From Lateolabrax maculatus (lineage: Eukaryota; Chordata; Actinopteri; Acropomatiformes; Lateolabracidae), in assembly GCA_031216445.1 (NCBI GenBank), contig CM062201.1, positions 3,589,501 to 3,653,500 on the forward strand: a stretch of 64,000 bases of DNA, written 5' to 3'. Below, in pieces: positions 36,501 to 46,600 of the stretch. Each line of letters begins with the position of its first letter. Position 1 is the first letter of the stretch. Under the pieces are notes generated by a model. That model was given only the letters and a program-made list of their open reading frames with translations, was not told the origin of the DNA and searched no databases. The position numbers were made by a program, and so were the translations under genes.

Positions 36501-39500
36501 ACTGACCCCAAACATCAGACTCCTTTAACCTGCACAGGACAGAAACAGAGACTTGTAGACTACAACCTCACAACATGGGCAGCGGGAACGTTACTGATGT
36601 TTCAATTGGAAATATGCGCTAAAAGTATACAGACTAAACTTCCAAACTGTGGATGTTGAACAGACACTAATAGGATGGCCTTTGCTAAATGTTGTAAAAT
36701 TCTGTAAATATAATGACCAACTGAAAACTGTCTGCGATTACAGTTGTTGATAAAAATGTGGTGCTTGTTTGGGTGTATGTTAAATCTTAATGTTATGAAC
36801 AATGAATGTATCCTACTGAAAAGTCTTGTGTGTATGTGTGTGTGTGTCACAGCCTGATATCTTCTTCCTCTGTGCCACAGAGCTCCATTATTGTCCAAAA
36901 ACTATTAAAAACACTGTTGCACTGGGTGACATGTTCCTTCATCACCATGAACACACACTGTAGATTATTTTGACTCAATCCCACACACACCACCCCGCTG
37001 CCACTAGAGCACCAGACGTCGACACATCTCATTTAGTGACATGGTTCTCTGGTGCTCTAGCTCCGAGCCAACCTGTTGAGGAGGTGATGGGTGATGGGTT
37101 TGTTAATAGCAACTCCTCCTTCCTCCTTCAGGATCTCCTCCAGAGCTCGGAGGCAATTCACCATCACCACCGGGTCTGGGTCCCTCAGCAGGCTGTACAG
37201 CTCGTTCACCACGGCAGCATCTGGAAGAATCATGAACAAGAATCGGTGGACCTGATGTGGATCCATATGCAAAGAGCATGAAAAAAAACATATTAAGCAT
37301 GTACACATCAACAATAACTGAACTGTTGGTAGAGGTGGGGCGAAAAAGAAAACTAACACTCTTGATAGTTTGTCCAATTGTTGTCAAAATATGTATTCAA
37401 ACTATTGAAGTTACTGAACCGAACCGTTGATTTAGATCCTTTAACAGCTGTTTCTGATAGTGAAAACTAGTTCACTATGATAACATTTGTCAGTCTGCTG
37501 GCGCATGAATTCATTCTGCTTAACAGGAAGTGCGCGAAAGTTTCTACCCATGCAAACTGGATGAGAGGAGTAATGATGCACTTAGAAAGACTATTAAAAG
37601 GACAAGAGGGTAAATTCTATAAAAGTATGGTTTCCTTTAAAACATCTCATGTTGTGTATGTCACAAACCCAAAACTGTCAGTGAATTACAGGACTGTATG
37701 ACAATGGGAAAAGGTATCAGAGAGAAATCCATTCATCCAGCCAACCTATGTCAGAGTTGGGTTGGAGATTGTGCAGTTTGGCCCAGCCGAGTACAGCCAC
37801 TCGTCGTACACAAGCTGCTCTGTCCCTCAGTCCTGCTGTCAGAGGCTGCTCCACATACTCCACCAGACTGGGCAACCTGGGACGCAAAGACACTTGAGTC
37901 ATTATTCCAGTGGTCGGAGGCCGACGTGACAGGCTTGCACTGAGGTGGATGTATAGAGCGCGTCACCTGAGGTTGGTCATGTTCCTCAGGGCCAGGCTGC
38001 GGACCATGGGGTTTGGATCCTGACAGTCCTTCCTCAGCGTGTTGATGACTAGCAGAGACAGCTCTGGGTTTAAAGTGGCATAGGAACACAGGAAGACATA
38101 GACCAGTTTCTTCTGGACTATGTCTACTGTGGCACACGCTTTTACCATCTCACTGAACAGGCCTGATACATCCACACCCTGTGACATCGCCCTGAGACAG
38201 AAAGAGAGAGAGGGGAGAAGCAGAATGGGATAGAAAGAGGAGGAAGGAGGAAAATGGGATAAGGTGAACAAAACATGGACAAGACACAGAAAAGACAGTA
38301 TGCTATGTGAGTATGACTATGAAAAAGCCCAAACATGGCCCAGGGTTAACCACATGGGTGCCAGAAGAAGAAAACCAGACTCCATTGTAAACCCTGAAGT
38401 AGAGCTTTCAAGACCTGAAATATGGTCTGGAAGTCAAGATCACTTTGATTTTAAGGGACTATTTTGAGAAATGTGGACTGGCCTCCACATAGATATGAAT
38501 GGTAAATCTGAAATATAACCAGGGTCCACGGACCATTAGGGGAAAGAAGAGGAAGATCAAGTCTATACATAATCAAGACTAAGAGTCTAATTAGCACTAA
38601 ACAGAAAGTACAGCCGAGGTAGATTGGGCTGTTTGGAAGGTATTTTAAACCAAAGTGTTGGACAAATTCAAAATGTGACCTGATGCTGGCGCAATGACAG
38701 GAAAGTCAGTCAGAGTTGGGGGTGCTGAGAGAAACTCGGTCTATACAATGACTTCATACTAAATGCTGCACAATATTCATTTAGCGTTAATTTGAATGGC
38801 CAGGATGATTTATGTCTGATAGTTATTAACATCAGTTTTGGATGTTTTTCACAAGCAGACAGCAAACATGAACCCCAACATGGTGTATGTGAAAGCAACC
38901 ACAGCCACTACACAGGCAGGAACACTGAACTAATGCATGAAAACTGCAAGGAAAGGAAGACGGAGTGAGACAGCACCAAGACCCATTATTGGGTTACCTC
39001 TCAGACACGTGTCACTGTACAGCAGCAGTACTCACAGTTACCTCATGTCCTCTAGCTGTAGCTGGACTGAACTCTCTGGGTCTGTCTGACTACTGACCAG
39101 TGACGTCTTTGGTTTATTTGATTCAGTGGGACACTTGAAATGACTCTAAACTCCCTAAAACACCTAAATGTATTTATATTAATATTATTGTATTATTATT
39201 ATACATTTTATTTGGTGGCGCCTTACATCATATAAAATCAGTGGTAAAACACAATAAAAAACAGATTATTAAAACATCGGTAGCAACAGAGATAATAAAA
39301 CAACAATAGTTAGACATCAGTACATTCAAACACCAGAGCATAGCTGGGCAATAAGTTAAAATGATATAATGCATTTGAGTGAGCAAGTTTAAAAAGATGG
39401 GTTTTAAGAACAGTTTTGAATTCTGTGGTGGAGTGCAGTACACGGATGTGAGGGGGGAATGGAGTTCCAGAGTTTGGGTGTAGCATAGGAGACTAATACT

Positions 39501-40476
39501 AATAACTTATAGACTAATACATATTGATGATGAAAAGATAAAAACCAAGTCAAACCTATTTCCTACCAGAAATACTAGGTCATTACGCATGTAAATCCCA
39601 GTAAAAAAGTTATTTTAAGTTAAAACTTTTATCCGAACAGATAATTTTATTTGCTTGATATCAGACAGAATTGTTAAGTTTTTACACTCCATAACTCGTT
39701 GGAGTGGGTGGATTCAAAGGTCTGCACAAAAGCAAGGTTTTTATTTGATGTATATGGAACCGTGAAGAGGCTAAATAACAGTAAAAAAGCTGTAACAACA
39801 AATTGGTTTAAAGCTGATCCTCCAGAGTAAGAGCGGTAAAGGGAATATTTTTGACCTAAATTGGGATAAATGGAAGTTTTGCTTACTCGAAACAAGATGT
39901 CAAACAAGTAGCTCAACTGTTTAAATGTGGATAAATAAATGTGAGCTCTGTTGAGCTGTCAAACAGTAACACTGCATCCTCGTCGTTCTTCGTCCATCAG
40001 CCTAGCTCCCGCAACACTTCAATATCTTAATACAAATAAATTTTTAGCAAAAATGAATGAGTTCAAATGGGCAACACAACACTTGTAAAGGAAGAGGGTC
40101 TTTCAATGACATTCAATGGTTTACGACTTAAAAGGCATGACATTGCATCTCTGTTCATGGTTATGCTGACAACACCCTTTTGTACTTTTACAATCTGTTA
40201 CATATTCAATACAACAGCTCTGCCATAAATTCTACCTTTACAAAGTTTTGAATTTGTTCCGTTTTACATAACAGTGTCAGAGATGTGTAAATAATATCAT
40301 GTTTATTACTGAAGTCATAGTTCAGGCAGGAGGGCAGCCCCTCTGTGTGTGTGTGTGACCGACCTGATGACTTTGAGGATGGTGTTCCTGTAGCGCAGCT
40401 GGTCGGACTGGACGTTGGGGTTGGACAGAGCTCTCCTCAGCTCCCTCACCGTGTCCTCGCTGCCCAGATAAGGCAT
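24676..40476 (-). CDS. ap4b1: AP-4 complex subunit beta-1
   Basis: The beta4 large chain of AP-4, which sorts cargo such as ATG9A out of the trans-Golgi network; human loss causes spastic paraplegia 47. Thirteen exons join in phase: 40364-40476, 37967-38191, 37746-37876, 37073-37220, 36244-36529, 34840-34938, 33526-33637, 32883-32966, 32639-32742, 29931-30138, 29507-29821, 25412-25564, 24676-25145; 815 aa (human 739). It starts MPYLGSEDTVRELRRALSNP. The HEAT-repeat trunk follows (VDIVQKKLVYVFLCSYA, DPNPMVRSLALRNM, VRRVAVLGWAKLHN, VVNELYSLLRDPDPVV, LVELVNDENVAMLLDEL). After RGRPAEPISQW-type sequence comes a long disordered hinge (exons 11-12), then an ear domain with LQAAMQLVNIQTL. The ear carries a Gly/Glu-rich insertion (residues ~744-781) that human lacks. 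Large introns hold repeats, including a LINE fragment. Confidence 0.95.
26165..26780 (+). repeat. Two adjoining teleost interspersed repeats in ap4b1 intron 11
   Basis: 26165-26320 carries ttttggtgatcccctaacttttcctctaacgcc, matching the family at 3590-4200. From about 26330 to 26760 a different repeat follows (tatgccttgacacagtttg, atggcttggtgtttgttctgacatg, catgtccaatcaattcaat, and ttatgggatattgtgtgg near the end), a high-copy fish repeat I recognise. No coding potential. Confidence 0.55.
27480..28170 (+). mobile_element. Decayed non-LTR retrotransposon (LINE) fragment, reverse transcriptase region
   Basis: Broken frames give FVPKKSLGPGDPEPFLLKVG, IFNCSLQSNSIPK, WKAACVLPLLKSGDPQ, INNYHPISKLSIL and, further on, an ALFIDLSKASDSV-like stretch. 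These correspond in order to the N-terminal and central motifs of jockey/L2-type reverse transcriptases (P-x-S-x-GPD, FKSGD...NYRPIS, DLSKAFD). Frameshifts and stops interrupt it, so it is inactive. It lies in ap4b1 intron 11, opposite to the gene. Confidence 0.75.
28230..28400. repeat. Degenerate (CAGCCA/ACAGCA)n simple repeat
   Basis: Imperfect hexamer-like units (acagcc, acagca, atagcc, acaacc) over about 170 bp. On the minus strand it yields a hydrophobic Ala/Val frame that I regard as an artefact. Confidence 0.7.
29876..29922. repeat. (CA)n microsatellite in the short ap4b1 intron 10
   Basis: The whole intron between exon 10 (donor at 29930) and exon 11 (acceptor at 29822) is about 109 bp, and nearly half of it is this repeat. 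On the sense strand the donor itself reads GTGTGTAAG and merges into TG units. Confidence 0.9.
31485..31830 (+). repeat. Copy of the hAT-like MITE family
   Basis: Shares 'acaattttgaggtacttgtactttacttgagtatttccat', 'tactccactacatttcagagg' and 'atttatttgacagctta' with the element at 361-811. The right end is not evident, so this is a partial or decayed copy. It lies in ap4b1 intron 9. Confidence 0.65.
33478..33507. repeat. (GT)n microsatellite next to ap4b1 exon 7
   Basis: A 30-bp GT run beginning about 18 bp downstream (sense direction) of the exon 7 donor at 33525. Confidence 0.9.
33725..34270 (+). repeat. High-copy teleost repeat in ap4b1 intron 6
   Basis: Contains ggggtactccagtgattta, tgaagctggagccaggagacggttagcctagcttagcata, ggggaaacagctagcctgg, tcgtttgtttaatctgtata and ttatggggggtta, in the order I recognise from an abundant fish repeat. 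It is non-coding. A low-complexity 'ttattgtt' stretch follows (about 34325-34460). Confidence 0.65.
35600..35870 (-). repeat. Copy of the 'ctgcaactaacgattatttt' repeat, reverse orientation
   Basis: Contains tactttTGGGTTTTGGACTGTTGGTC and a run of 'attattatagacgaaataatgg...tgcagattg', the reverse complement of the family seen at 45030-45300. It lies in ap4b1 intron 5 near a further A/T-rich stretch. Confidence 0.5.
36855..36990 (-). repeat. Interspersed repeat, inverted partner of 6.7 kb
   Basis: Reverse-complement match to 6703-6835: gggattgagtcaaaataa, tgtgtgttcat, gaaggaacatgtcaccca, caacagtgt, tttttggacaa. It lies in ap4b1 intron 4. Confidence 0.6.
39042..39092 (-). CDS. Possible 51-bp cassette exon in ap4b1 intron 1
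   Basis: On the minus strand a good donor (ATGAG|GTAACTGTGAG) closes an open frame reading SSQTDPESSVQLQLEDM with one split Arg. With acceptor CTGGTCAG|T the segment is 51 bp, begins and ends in the phase of exons 1 and 2, and would add 17 residues between LKVI and RAMSQG. Known AP4B1 proteins lack such an insert, and the acceptor has a poor pyrimidine tract. It could be chance or an alternative exon. Confidence 0.25.
39715..39945. repeat. Direct repeat, copy 1 (partner at 41.63 kb)
   Basis: About 230 bp (aaagcaaggtttttatttgatgtata ... caagtagctcaactgtttaaatgtgg) recurs in the same orientation 1.9 kb away with few differences. It lies in ap4b1 intron 1. It is non-coding in my reading, although the minus strand is open for 80 codons. 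Confidence 0.8.
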
Positions 40477-41060
40477 GGTGGCCGCACACTGACGCCGCAG
40501 GAAACACACAACGTTTATCACATTAAACTACACACCCATACGATCTCACACACTGACTTCTCACAAAAAACAGACACTACGGGGACGTTTGACAGAAATG
40601 AAGACGATAAACGGTTTGGTACGAAATGAACACAGGCCAGCTTTTATCGACACACACACGCGCGTCTTGTAAATCAAAAATATCCCCTGCTACATTACAC
40701 CTTTCTTAACACAACAGTTTGTTACTTCAAACATTACCGTTCAACACTTCATTCCTAACACTACTTGGGTGACTCGATTGTTTACACCGATGGATGTATT
40801 TACACTTCCGCATTTCTTCTTCTGCGTTTAGCTTCTCTACCGAATCGTAAGCTGCCCTCTGCTGGTCGGGGAAGGAGTAACACTTCCAGTATCACTCATG
40901 TTGTGTCCTTTGGGACCTGTGAGCACACAAGCCCGCAACAATAGAGAAACTCTTTTTTTACTTCACAGACCTACGGAAACTAAACATCGATTTTCCAGCT
41001 GTTGGACAGATGTGAGCACATTTATAAAGATAAGGATACAGTAAGGATTTTACTGCACAA
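40477..41060. promoter_or_regulatory. ap4b1 upstream region
   Basis: The DNA 5' of the ap4b1 ATG (40474-40476). An in-frame extension upstream of the ATG is open to 40521 but contains no family-like residues, so the chosen Met is kept. Sequences near 40745-40815 (cacttccgcatttc, ggtgactcgattgtttacacc) could be core promoter; GGAA-type ETS half-sites are present. No transcription start can be fixed. Confidence 0.35.
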
Positions 41061-42130
41061 CTGTGGTGGAAAACAAAAATATACAAGTCTAAGGCACTTG
41101 TACTATCTTCCTTTTGTGATACTTATTTTATACTCAGAGGGAAACTTTGTACTTTAATCTCCATTACATTCATCTGACAGCAATAGTTATTAGTTACTTT
41201 GCAGATTAAAATATGACTCATCATGATCGGAAAACATAAGATCACTTAAGTATGATGCAATTTTAAAGATCAACCCAACACAGGGCCCTGGGTTAAAAAT
41301 AAACTGTGGGGCCCCACTGACCCCTGTTCCTTTCACTCTCTGTGTCACCTTTGTTAAATGTTACCTAAAGACCCATAAATTAATCATTTCCTGGAATACA
41401 ACCTGTCCCCCAGGTTTGCACAATGTCACATTAGTTGGTGGTCATTTGATTACAAACACATGTATTTAAGAATGCATCATGTATGTCAGCTGAAGTAATG
41501 AAGATCTTAAAACTGCCTTTTAAGGCCTTTCGTATTTAAATTGTTATTGTGATTCGGTGGGCACAGTCCCAAACCATCACAAAACATCTGACACAGTGAG
41601 CCTGGGGCTTTTAGGCCCCTGGCGGTCTGACCAAAGCAAGGTTTTTATTTGATGTATACGGAACTGTGAAGAGGCTAAATAACAGTGAAAAAGCTGATCC
41701 TCTAGGGTAAGAGCGGTAAAGGGAATATTTTTTACCTAAATTGGTATAAATGGAAGTTTTGTTTACACGAAACAAGATGTCAAACAAGTAGCTCAACTGT
41801 TTAAATGTGGAAAAACCTTTATTTTCATTCATATTTTAACGCACGATATAAGTTCCTAGGGCCCCAGAGTATTTACCCACATTTTGTCTAGTTTGTAGCA
41901 AGTCATTACCAAACACTATATAAAGCAGTTAAAATGACCCCAACCTTGACCACCTACAACATAAAAATCCCAAAATATAATATTTAATAGTATAGCACAG
42001 AAGCTACTTTTGATATTTGGAGTAAATTTTCCTGATAATACTCCTGTGTATTTTCTTTTAATGGAGTACTTTTGCATTGCTGTATTGCTGCTTTTACTTA
42101 AAAGATCTGAGTGCTTCTTCCACTACTGGA
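41060..42130 (+). repeat. Interrupted copy of the hAT-like MITE family
   Basis: Left part 41060-41275 (gtggtggaaaacaaaaata, tactttaatctccattacattcatctgacagc) and right part about 41865-42130 (tataaagcagttaaaatgacccc, ggagtacttttgcattgctg, gatctgagtgcttcttccactac) match the two halves of the family at 361-811. They are separated by about 590 bp of other DNA (41280-41865), which contains the second copy of the 39.7-kb direct repeat. Confidence 0.6.
41630..41815. repeat. Direct repeat, copy 2 (partner at 39.7 kb)
   Basis: Same sequence and orientation as 39715-39945, with a short deletion that lies between two 'aaagctg' repeats of copy 1. Confidence 0.8.
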
Positions 42131-42740
42131 GGTGTCTGGATCACTACAAGGCTGTGGTTAGGAGGTGAACTGAAAAACGCACTGATCTGAAACATGTTGT
42201 CCCACAGTGAGAGTTAAGGACTTTCAATAGATTAGTATACAGTAATTCACGTCCTCCTGCTCAGCTCAGGTGGATCTTAGAAGGGGGACTTGTGAGGCAG
42301 ATTTAAAAAAGGACAGTCAAATTCTGTGCACCACAGGCTGAGATACCCCTATTGACATCATCAGGATTACTTTTCCCAGACTGAAAGGCCCTGAAAACAT
42401 ATTTCTCAGCTTCATACAGTTTGATTACTCCTTATTTAATCCTACTCCCCACAACTGATAACATGACACATGTAAAAGTGGTGGAGTAGCCCTTTAAGAT
42501 TCTGCATTGTCCATAGCGCTGATCCTGGCACCACCAGGGACAGAGGAGCTGTCCAGGGTGACAGGCAGGATTACCACTGCTATCAATGTTGGGGTGCAGA
42601 GTTACAGAAGTGATGGGATTTACATTTTCAAACACTTATTTTACTTTTAAGAAACATGGAAGAAAGCTTCAACATATAACTGAAGTGTGTTCATACTCAC
42701 AGAACACCCGAACAGTATTTTAGTCTGAGCTGATGATGGT

Positions 42741-42746
42741 TTTATT
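42741..42746 (-). terminator. sephs2 poly(A) signal AATAAA
   Basis: The plus-strand TTTATT is AATAAA on the sephs2 strand. It lies about 55 bp downstream of the end of the SECIS hairpin and about 890 bp after the stop codon, so the 3'UTR would contain the SECIS. Confidence 0.7.
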
Positions 42747-42801
42747 GATTGTGAAAAGCAGGAAATCTACAAACACAGACAGCGTTAGACCTCCAGCAGG
42801 T

Positions 42802-42903
42802 CAAGTCCGACCCCTATCCAAGGCAAACATCCACTCCGCCCACCCCCGTTGTCCGGGGTTTAAAAGGCAGAGCTTCATAAAAAGGAAGGGTGGGAGGGAC
42901 TTG
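42802..42903 (-). promoter_or_regulatory. SECIS element of sephs2 (selenocysteine insertion signal)
   Basis: Read on the minus strand, the core is ATGA (42875-42878), stem GCTCTGCC, TTTT, AAA, a mini-hairpin CCCCG/CGGGG, return stem GGCGGAGT, then GGAT (from 42832 down to 42829). UGAA opposite GGAU makes the tandem sheared G.A quartet required for SBP2 binding. The AAA in the apical internal loop and the extra top stem are those of a Form 2 SECIS. A basal stem CAAGTCC/GGACTTG (42897-42903 with 42802-42808) closes it. In the 3'UTR of a gene with an in-frame UGA this is what is expected. Confidence 0.88.
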
Positions 42904-43086
42904 GTGCTGGACAGCCAATCAGCTGACATAGGCGGACATTCTGAACACCACCCAGCTGATCCCAAAGGAAGCTGCTCAAGCCTCCCTCTGGGCCGTGTGG
43001 GCAGAGCCAGGTGCCAAGACCAATGAACCATTTCTTTTCCACATGATGCATTTACCAATATGAGACATTCACATCATCCACTTCCC

Positions 43087-43087
<1 letters not shown>

Positions 43088-43118
<31 letters not shown>
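43088..43118. repeat. A31 homopolymer (poly-U in the sephs2 3'UTR)
   Basis: 31 consecutive A on the plus strand, within the inferred sephs2 3'UTR, between the stop codon and the SECIS. Confidence 0.95.
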
Positions 43119-43120
<2 letters not shown>

Positions 43121-43550
43121 CCTCTGTTTCACCGTCGCACAGCAAAGCATCCCAGTCAGACAGTAACACACAACACACACACATTTACACTCAATTTTCA
43201 TTATTTGCTGTCAAGAATGAGTTGGAATGTTATCTCTTTAGAACTGAAACTTTTTTTAGCATTCAGATAAATTATACAAGGTCGCTTGTCTGCATGGATT
43301 AAGAAAGGGGAAAAAGGAAAGGGAGGAAGTGCAGATCAAACTAAAAAGGGAAGGGGTGGGGTAGCACAGCATGCTACCCTGAATTTAATTTAATTCCGAA
43401 ATGGTGGAAGGTAGACCTTGTTCCAGGAACTCTTTCTAACATGGATAAATAATATCGTATGCTGTCCATTCCCTCTCCCACTGGAAAAGATGATTGTGGC
43501 CTGTGTGCTTTTAGCATTTTGACTGAAAAGGAGAATGAGATGGACAGCAA

Positions 43551-43554
<4 letters not shown>

Positions 43555-43612
<58 letters not shown>
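43555..43612. repeat. (CA)n microsatellite in the sephs2 3'UTR
   Basis: About 58 bp of CA starting 22 bp downstream of the sephs2 stop codon in the sense direction. Confidence 0.95.
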
Positions 43613-43614
<2 letters not shown>

Positions 43615-43633
43615 GTCAGAGGGGCGGCAGTGT

Positions 43634-46600
43634 CTATGACAAAATGGGGCTGGGAGCGGGGCTGGTGGAGCTGTTGTCCTGATTCGCTGCCTGGCTTCCT
43701 CGTGGTGGGACCTCGATTATGCGGGGCTTGTCAATGATGCGAGCACGGCGGTCGCCTTTCTCCACGATACCGATGATCCACGCTCCGCCCGCCGCCCCCT
43801 GACCCCCGGATCCTGAGCTCTGGCTCTTCATCTCCGAGCAAAACTTGGCTGCCTGCTCTCTGGGCAGACACACCAGCAGCCCACCTGAAGGGGAGGAGGG
43901 ATTTATATTTTAACACTGCGGTTATATAATAATAAATGCTTTCACACAACAAGCATTTCACTACATTATGGCTTAATACATGTTACATGTTCATTCAAAG
44001 ACATACAAGCAACATTTTTAGTGTGTTAATCTCAGCTGTCATACCAGAAGTCTCTGCCGACGTGCCCTGAAGCAGGTTGAACAGGTTTCCACAGGCTTTA
44101 CTGATGGCAGCCATTTTGGCTATTATTGGTAGGTTGTGGATGACGAAGGCCACCTCGTTTCGTTGCTGTGCTGCCAGGTTGTTGGCATGTCCCAACAACC
44201 CAAAACCTGTCACATCTGTTGCGGCGTGGGCCTGGAATTTGTGCATTAGTCCTGCCGCTGGAGACAAAAAATTAGAATATGGAAGAGTCAGAGTGGACTA
44301 ACTCCATCAACTGTAATCACAACTACAAAAACCCAAAAAGACTTCAACTGGATCAAATCTATCTTAAAAACCTGACCCAAGCCAACGCACGTTCAGTCAG
44401 TTTGTCATTTATTTCCCGTTTTAGAATCTCTCAGCTGTGAATACATTTCCTTAAACAGAGAGGGCATAAAGAGCAAAGTGTGGTGTACCTGTGCGGTTTA
44501 ACGTTGCCATGGAGAACATGGCTTCCTGATAGGCCTCTTTAACTTCCTCTTTGGTGACAACTAGCTTGATCTTGTTCCACCTTTCGGGCTGTTGAGACAG
44601 GAAAGGAAGAGACGGGAAGGGGCACATGATGGGGGAGGGGGAGCACAGAGACAGGTCAGTCTAATGACGGCTCTCCGAATGACATCCTTGCGAGCAGAGT
44701 CGAGTGGCTCACCTGATCGAGCCACTGGTGGGCGTTTACAGCCACCTGCGTCCCCAGAGGTTTAGTTAGAACCAAGACGTCACCGGGTACAGCCCCATCC
44801 GGCCTGGGAGGAACCCAGAACACACACATATTGATGTCGGATAAACTAAACATTCCTTTATCTATGAATTGGAGCAAATTACATGTGCACTCAAAATGTA
44901 CTTTTTGATTAATTTGTCTATATGAGCTTTGGAGGGTTGTTTGAAAACAGGAAAATCCTCTGACACACTTTGTGTTTGAAATAGCTATTGATGACGTATC
45001 CTGACTACCCGAATTTATTTTGTTTTTTGGTGTATTTTAGCGCTGCAACTAACAATTATTTTCTCAATTAATCCCACGTCTATAAAACATGTATTTGTGA
45101 TATAATGTCTGTTGTAATTACCCAGAGCACAAAGTGACATATTGAAATAGCTTTTTTTTTTTTTTATCCGACCAACAGTCCTAAGCCCAAAGATACCCAG
45201 TTTACTATCATATATGTCGGAAAAAAGCAGCAAATCCTCATGTTTAAAAAGCTGGAACAAGCTCTGCATTGTTTGATTAAGAAAAATGGTTAAACTGACT
45301 ATTTTACACCAACATTTACATCACACAGGGAGAAATTCTTAATAGCACTATCAGTTACGGGTTTGTCCACTGAGACTAGCTGTAACAGATAATAGACCTT
45401 CTTCACGACACACATTTTAACTTGCAGAGAAGCACTGGTGGAACTACATATACAATGACATTGGCGTGGAATGCACTCGTTATAAATGTTATTTATATTT
45501 ACGCCTGTGTTACCGCAGTACAACATGTGAAAGTGTCCGCTGTGAAAGAGGTCTATAGATCAGAGGGACATGCAACCACAAGACAGGCTTTTGTGTCGAG
45601 CCTGTGGCAGCTGTCATCAACACAGCCAAATATTAACAAACCAGCTCACTCGCAGGCTATAATTATTTCTATACACTCCCTGCTGGCGAAATGGACAAGG
45701 TCAAATACATTCTGTTAGGGGCTGATGAAATGTTTTCTGGGAAATATAAGCAATCTAAGAGTGTCTAAAAGTAACTTAGGAGGGAAGTCCTTTCAATGAA
45801 TATTGAAGCAGCAGCAACAGTTTGACTGGCTCACATGATGAACTCATTCGGCTGGCAGACGACTGATGCTACTCCTCCTACGATGATCCAGGGGTTGATC
45901 ACTGTCTGGCCACCTGTCACAGAAGTTCCTCCCTCCTCTGCTGCATCACGAAACCCCCGAATAATTAGCGGCATCACCCGCTCACGGTCCTGTGTCATAC
46001 ATGCACACACAGGCGATACTCAATCATGACAGGATACCTTAGTTCACCTTAAAGAAATTCATACATATACATGTACAATCCACATGTGAAAGCTTTGTTA
46101 AAAAGACATAATGCACTCATTGCAAAGTGCACAAATTAGATGAGTAGAAGACACACAAAAGTGGCGTCAATAAATAAAAGAAAAGTCAACACTTGGGCAT
46201 CCACCCCTGGACACACACAACACTACCTTGTCATTCATCTTCTGGCTGACACTCAGCAGCATCAGCATGTTGTCACACTCTGTGATGCCCATGGCGTAGA
46301 GATCACTGAGGACGTTAGCACACGCTATCCTGCCCTGAGGGACAGACAGAGGGACACAGAGAGCAAAACCTAGTCAAAACAGGCCAATAACTTTTATAAA
46401 TTAAACAAAGTAAAAAAAAAAAAAACAAAGACAAAAAGGAGGTGTATGTCCAAGGTCTTTGTATCATCCATTCATTCAATGTTTTCGTTCAGTCAGGAAA
46501 GCGAAAATGGATCAGATTTTTGCTTTTTTGGGGATTTGAAAAATGAATTAATTCCCAGGGGGAAATCTTTTCTTGTCCTCACTAATGTGTTTACGTGTAG

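Noticed and set aside
39674..39916. 80-codon minus-strand ORF with a similar partner ORF at 41611-41832
   Set aside because: The resemblance reflects a duplicated DNA segment. The second copy has a 25-30 bp deletion, and neither has protein-like conservation or a known family.
43461..43548. First SECIS candidate for sephs2
   Set aside because: The stem is good, but ATGA, the AA apical loop bases and the GA return are missing on the sense strand. The hairpin at 42802-42903 has all of them.
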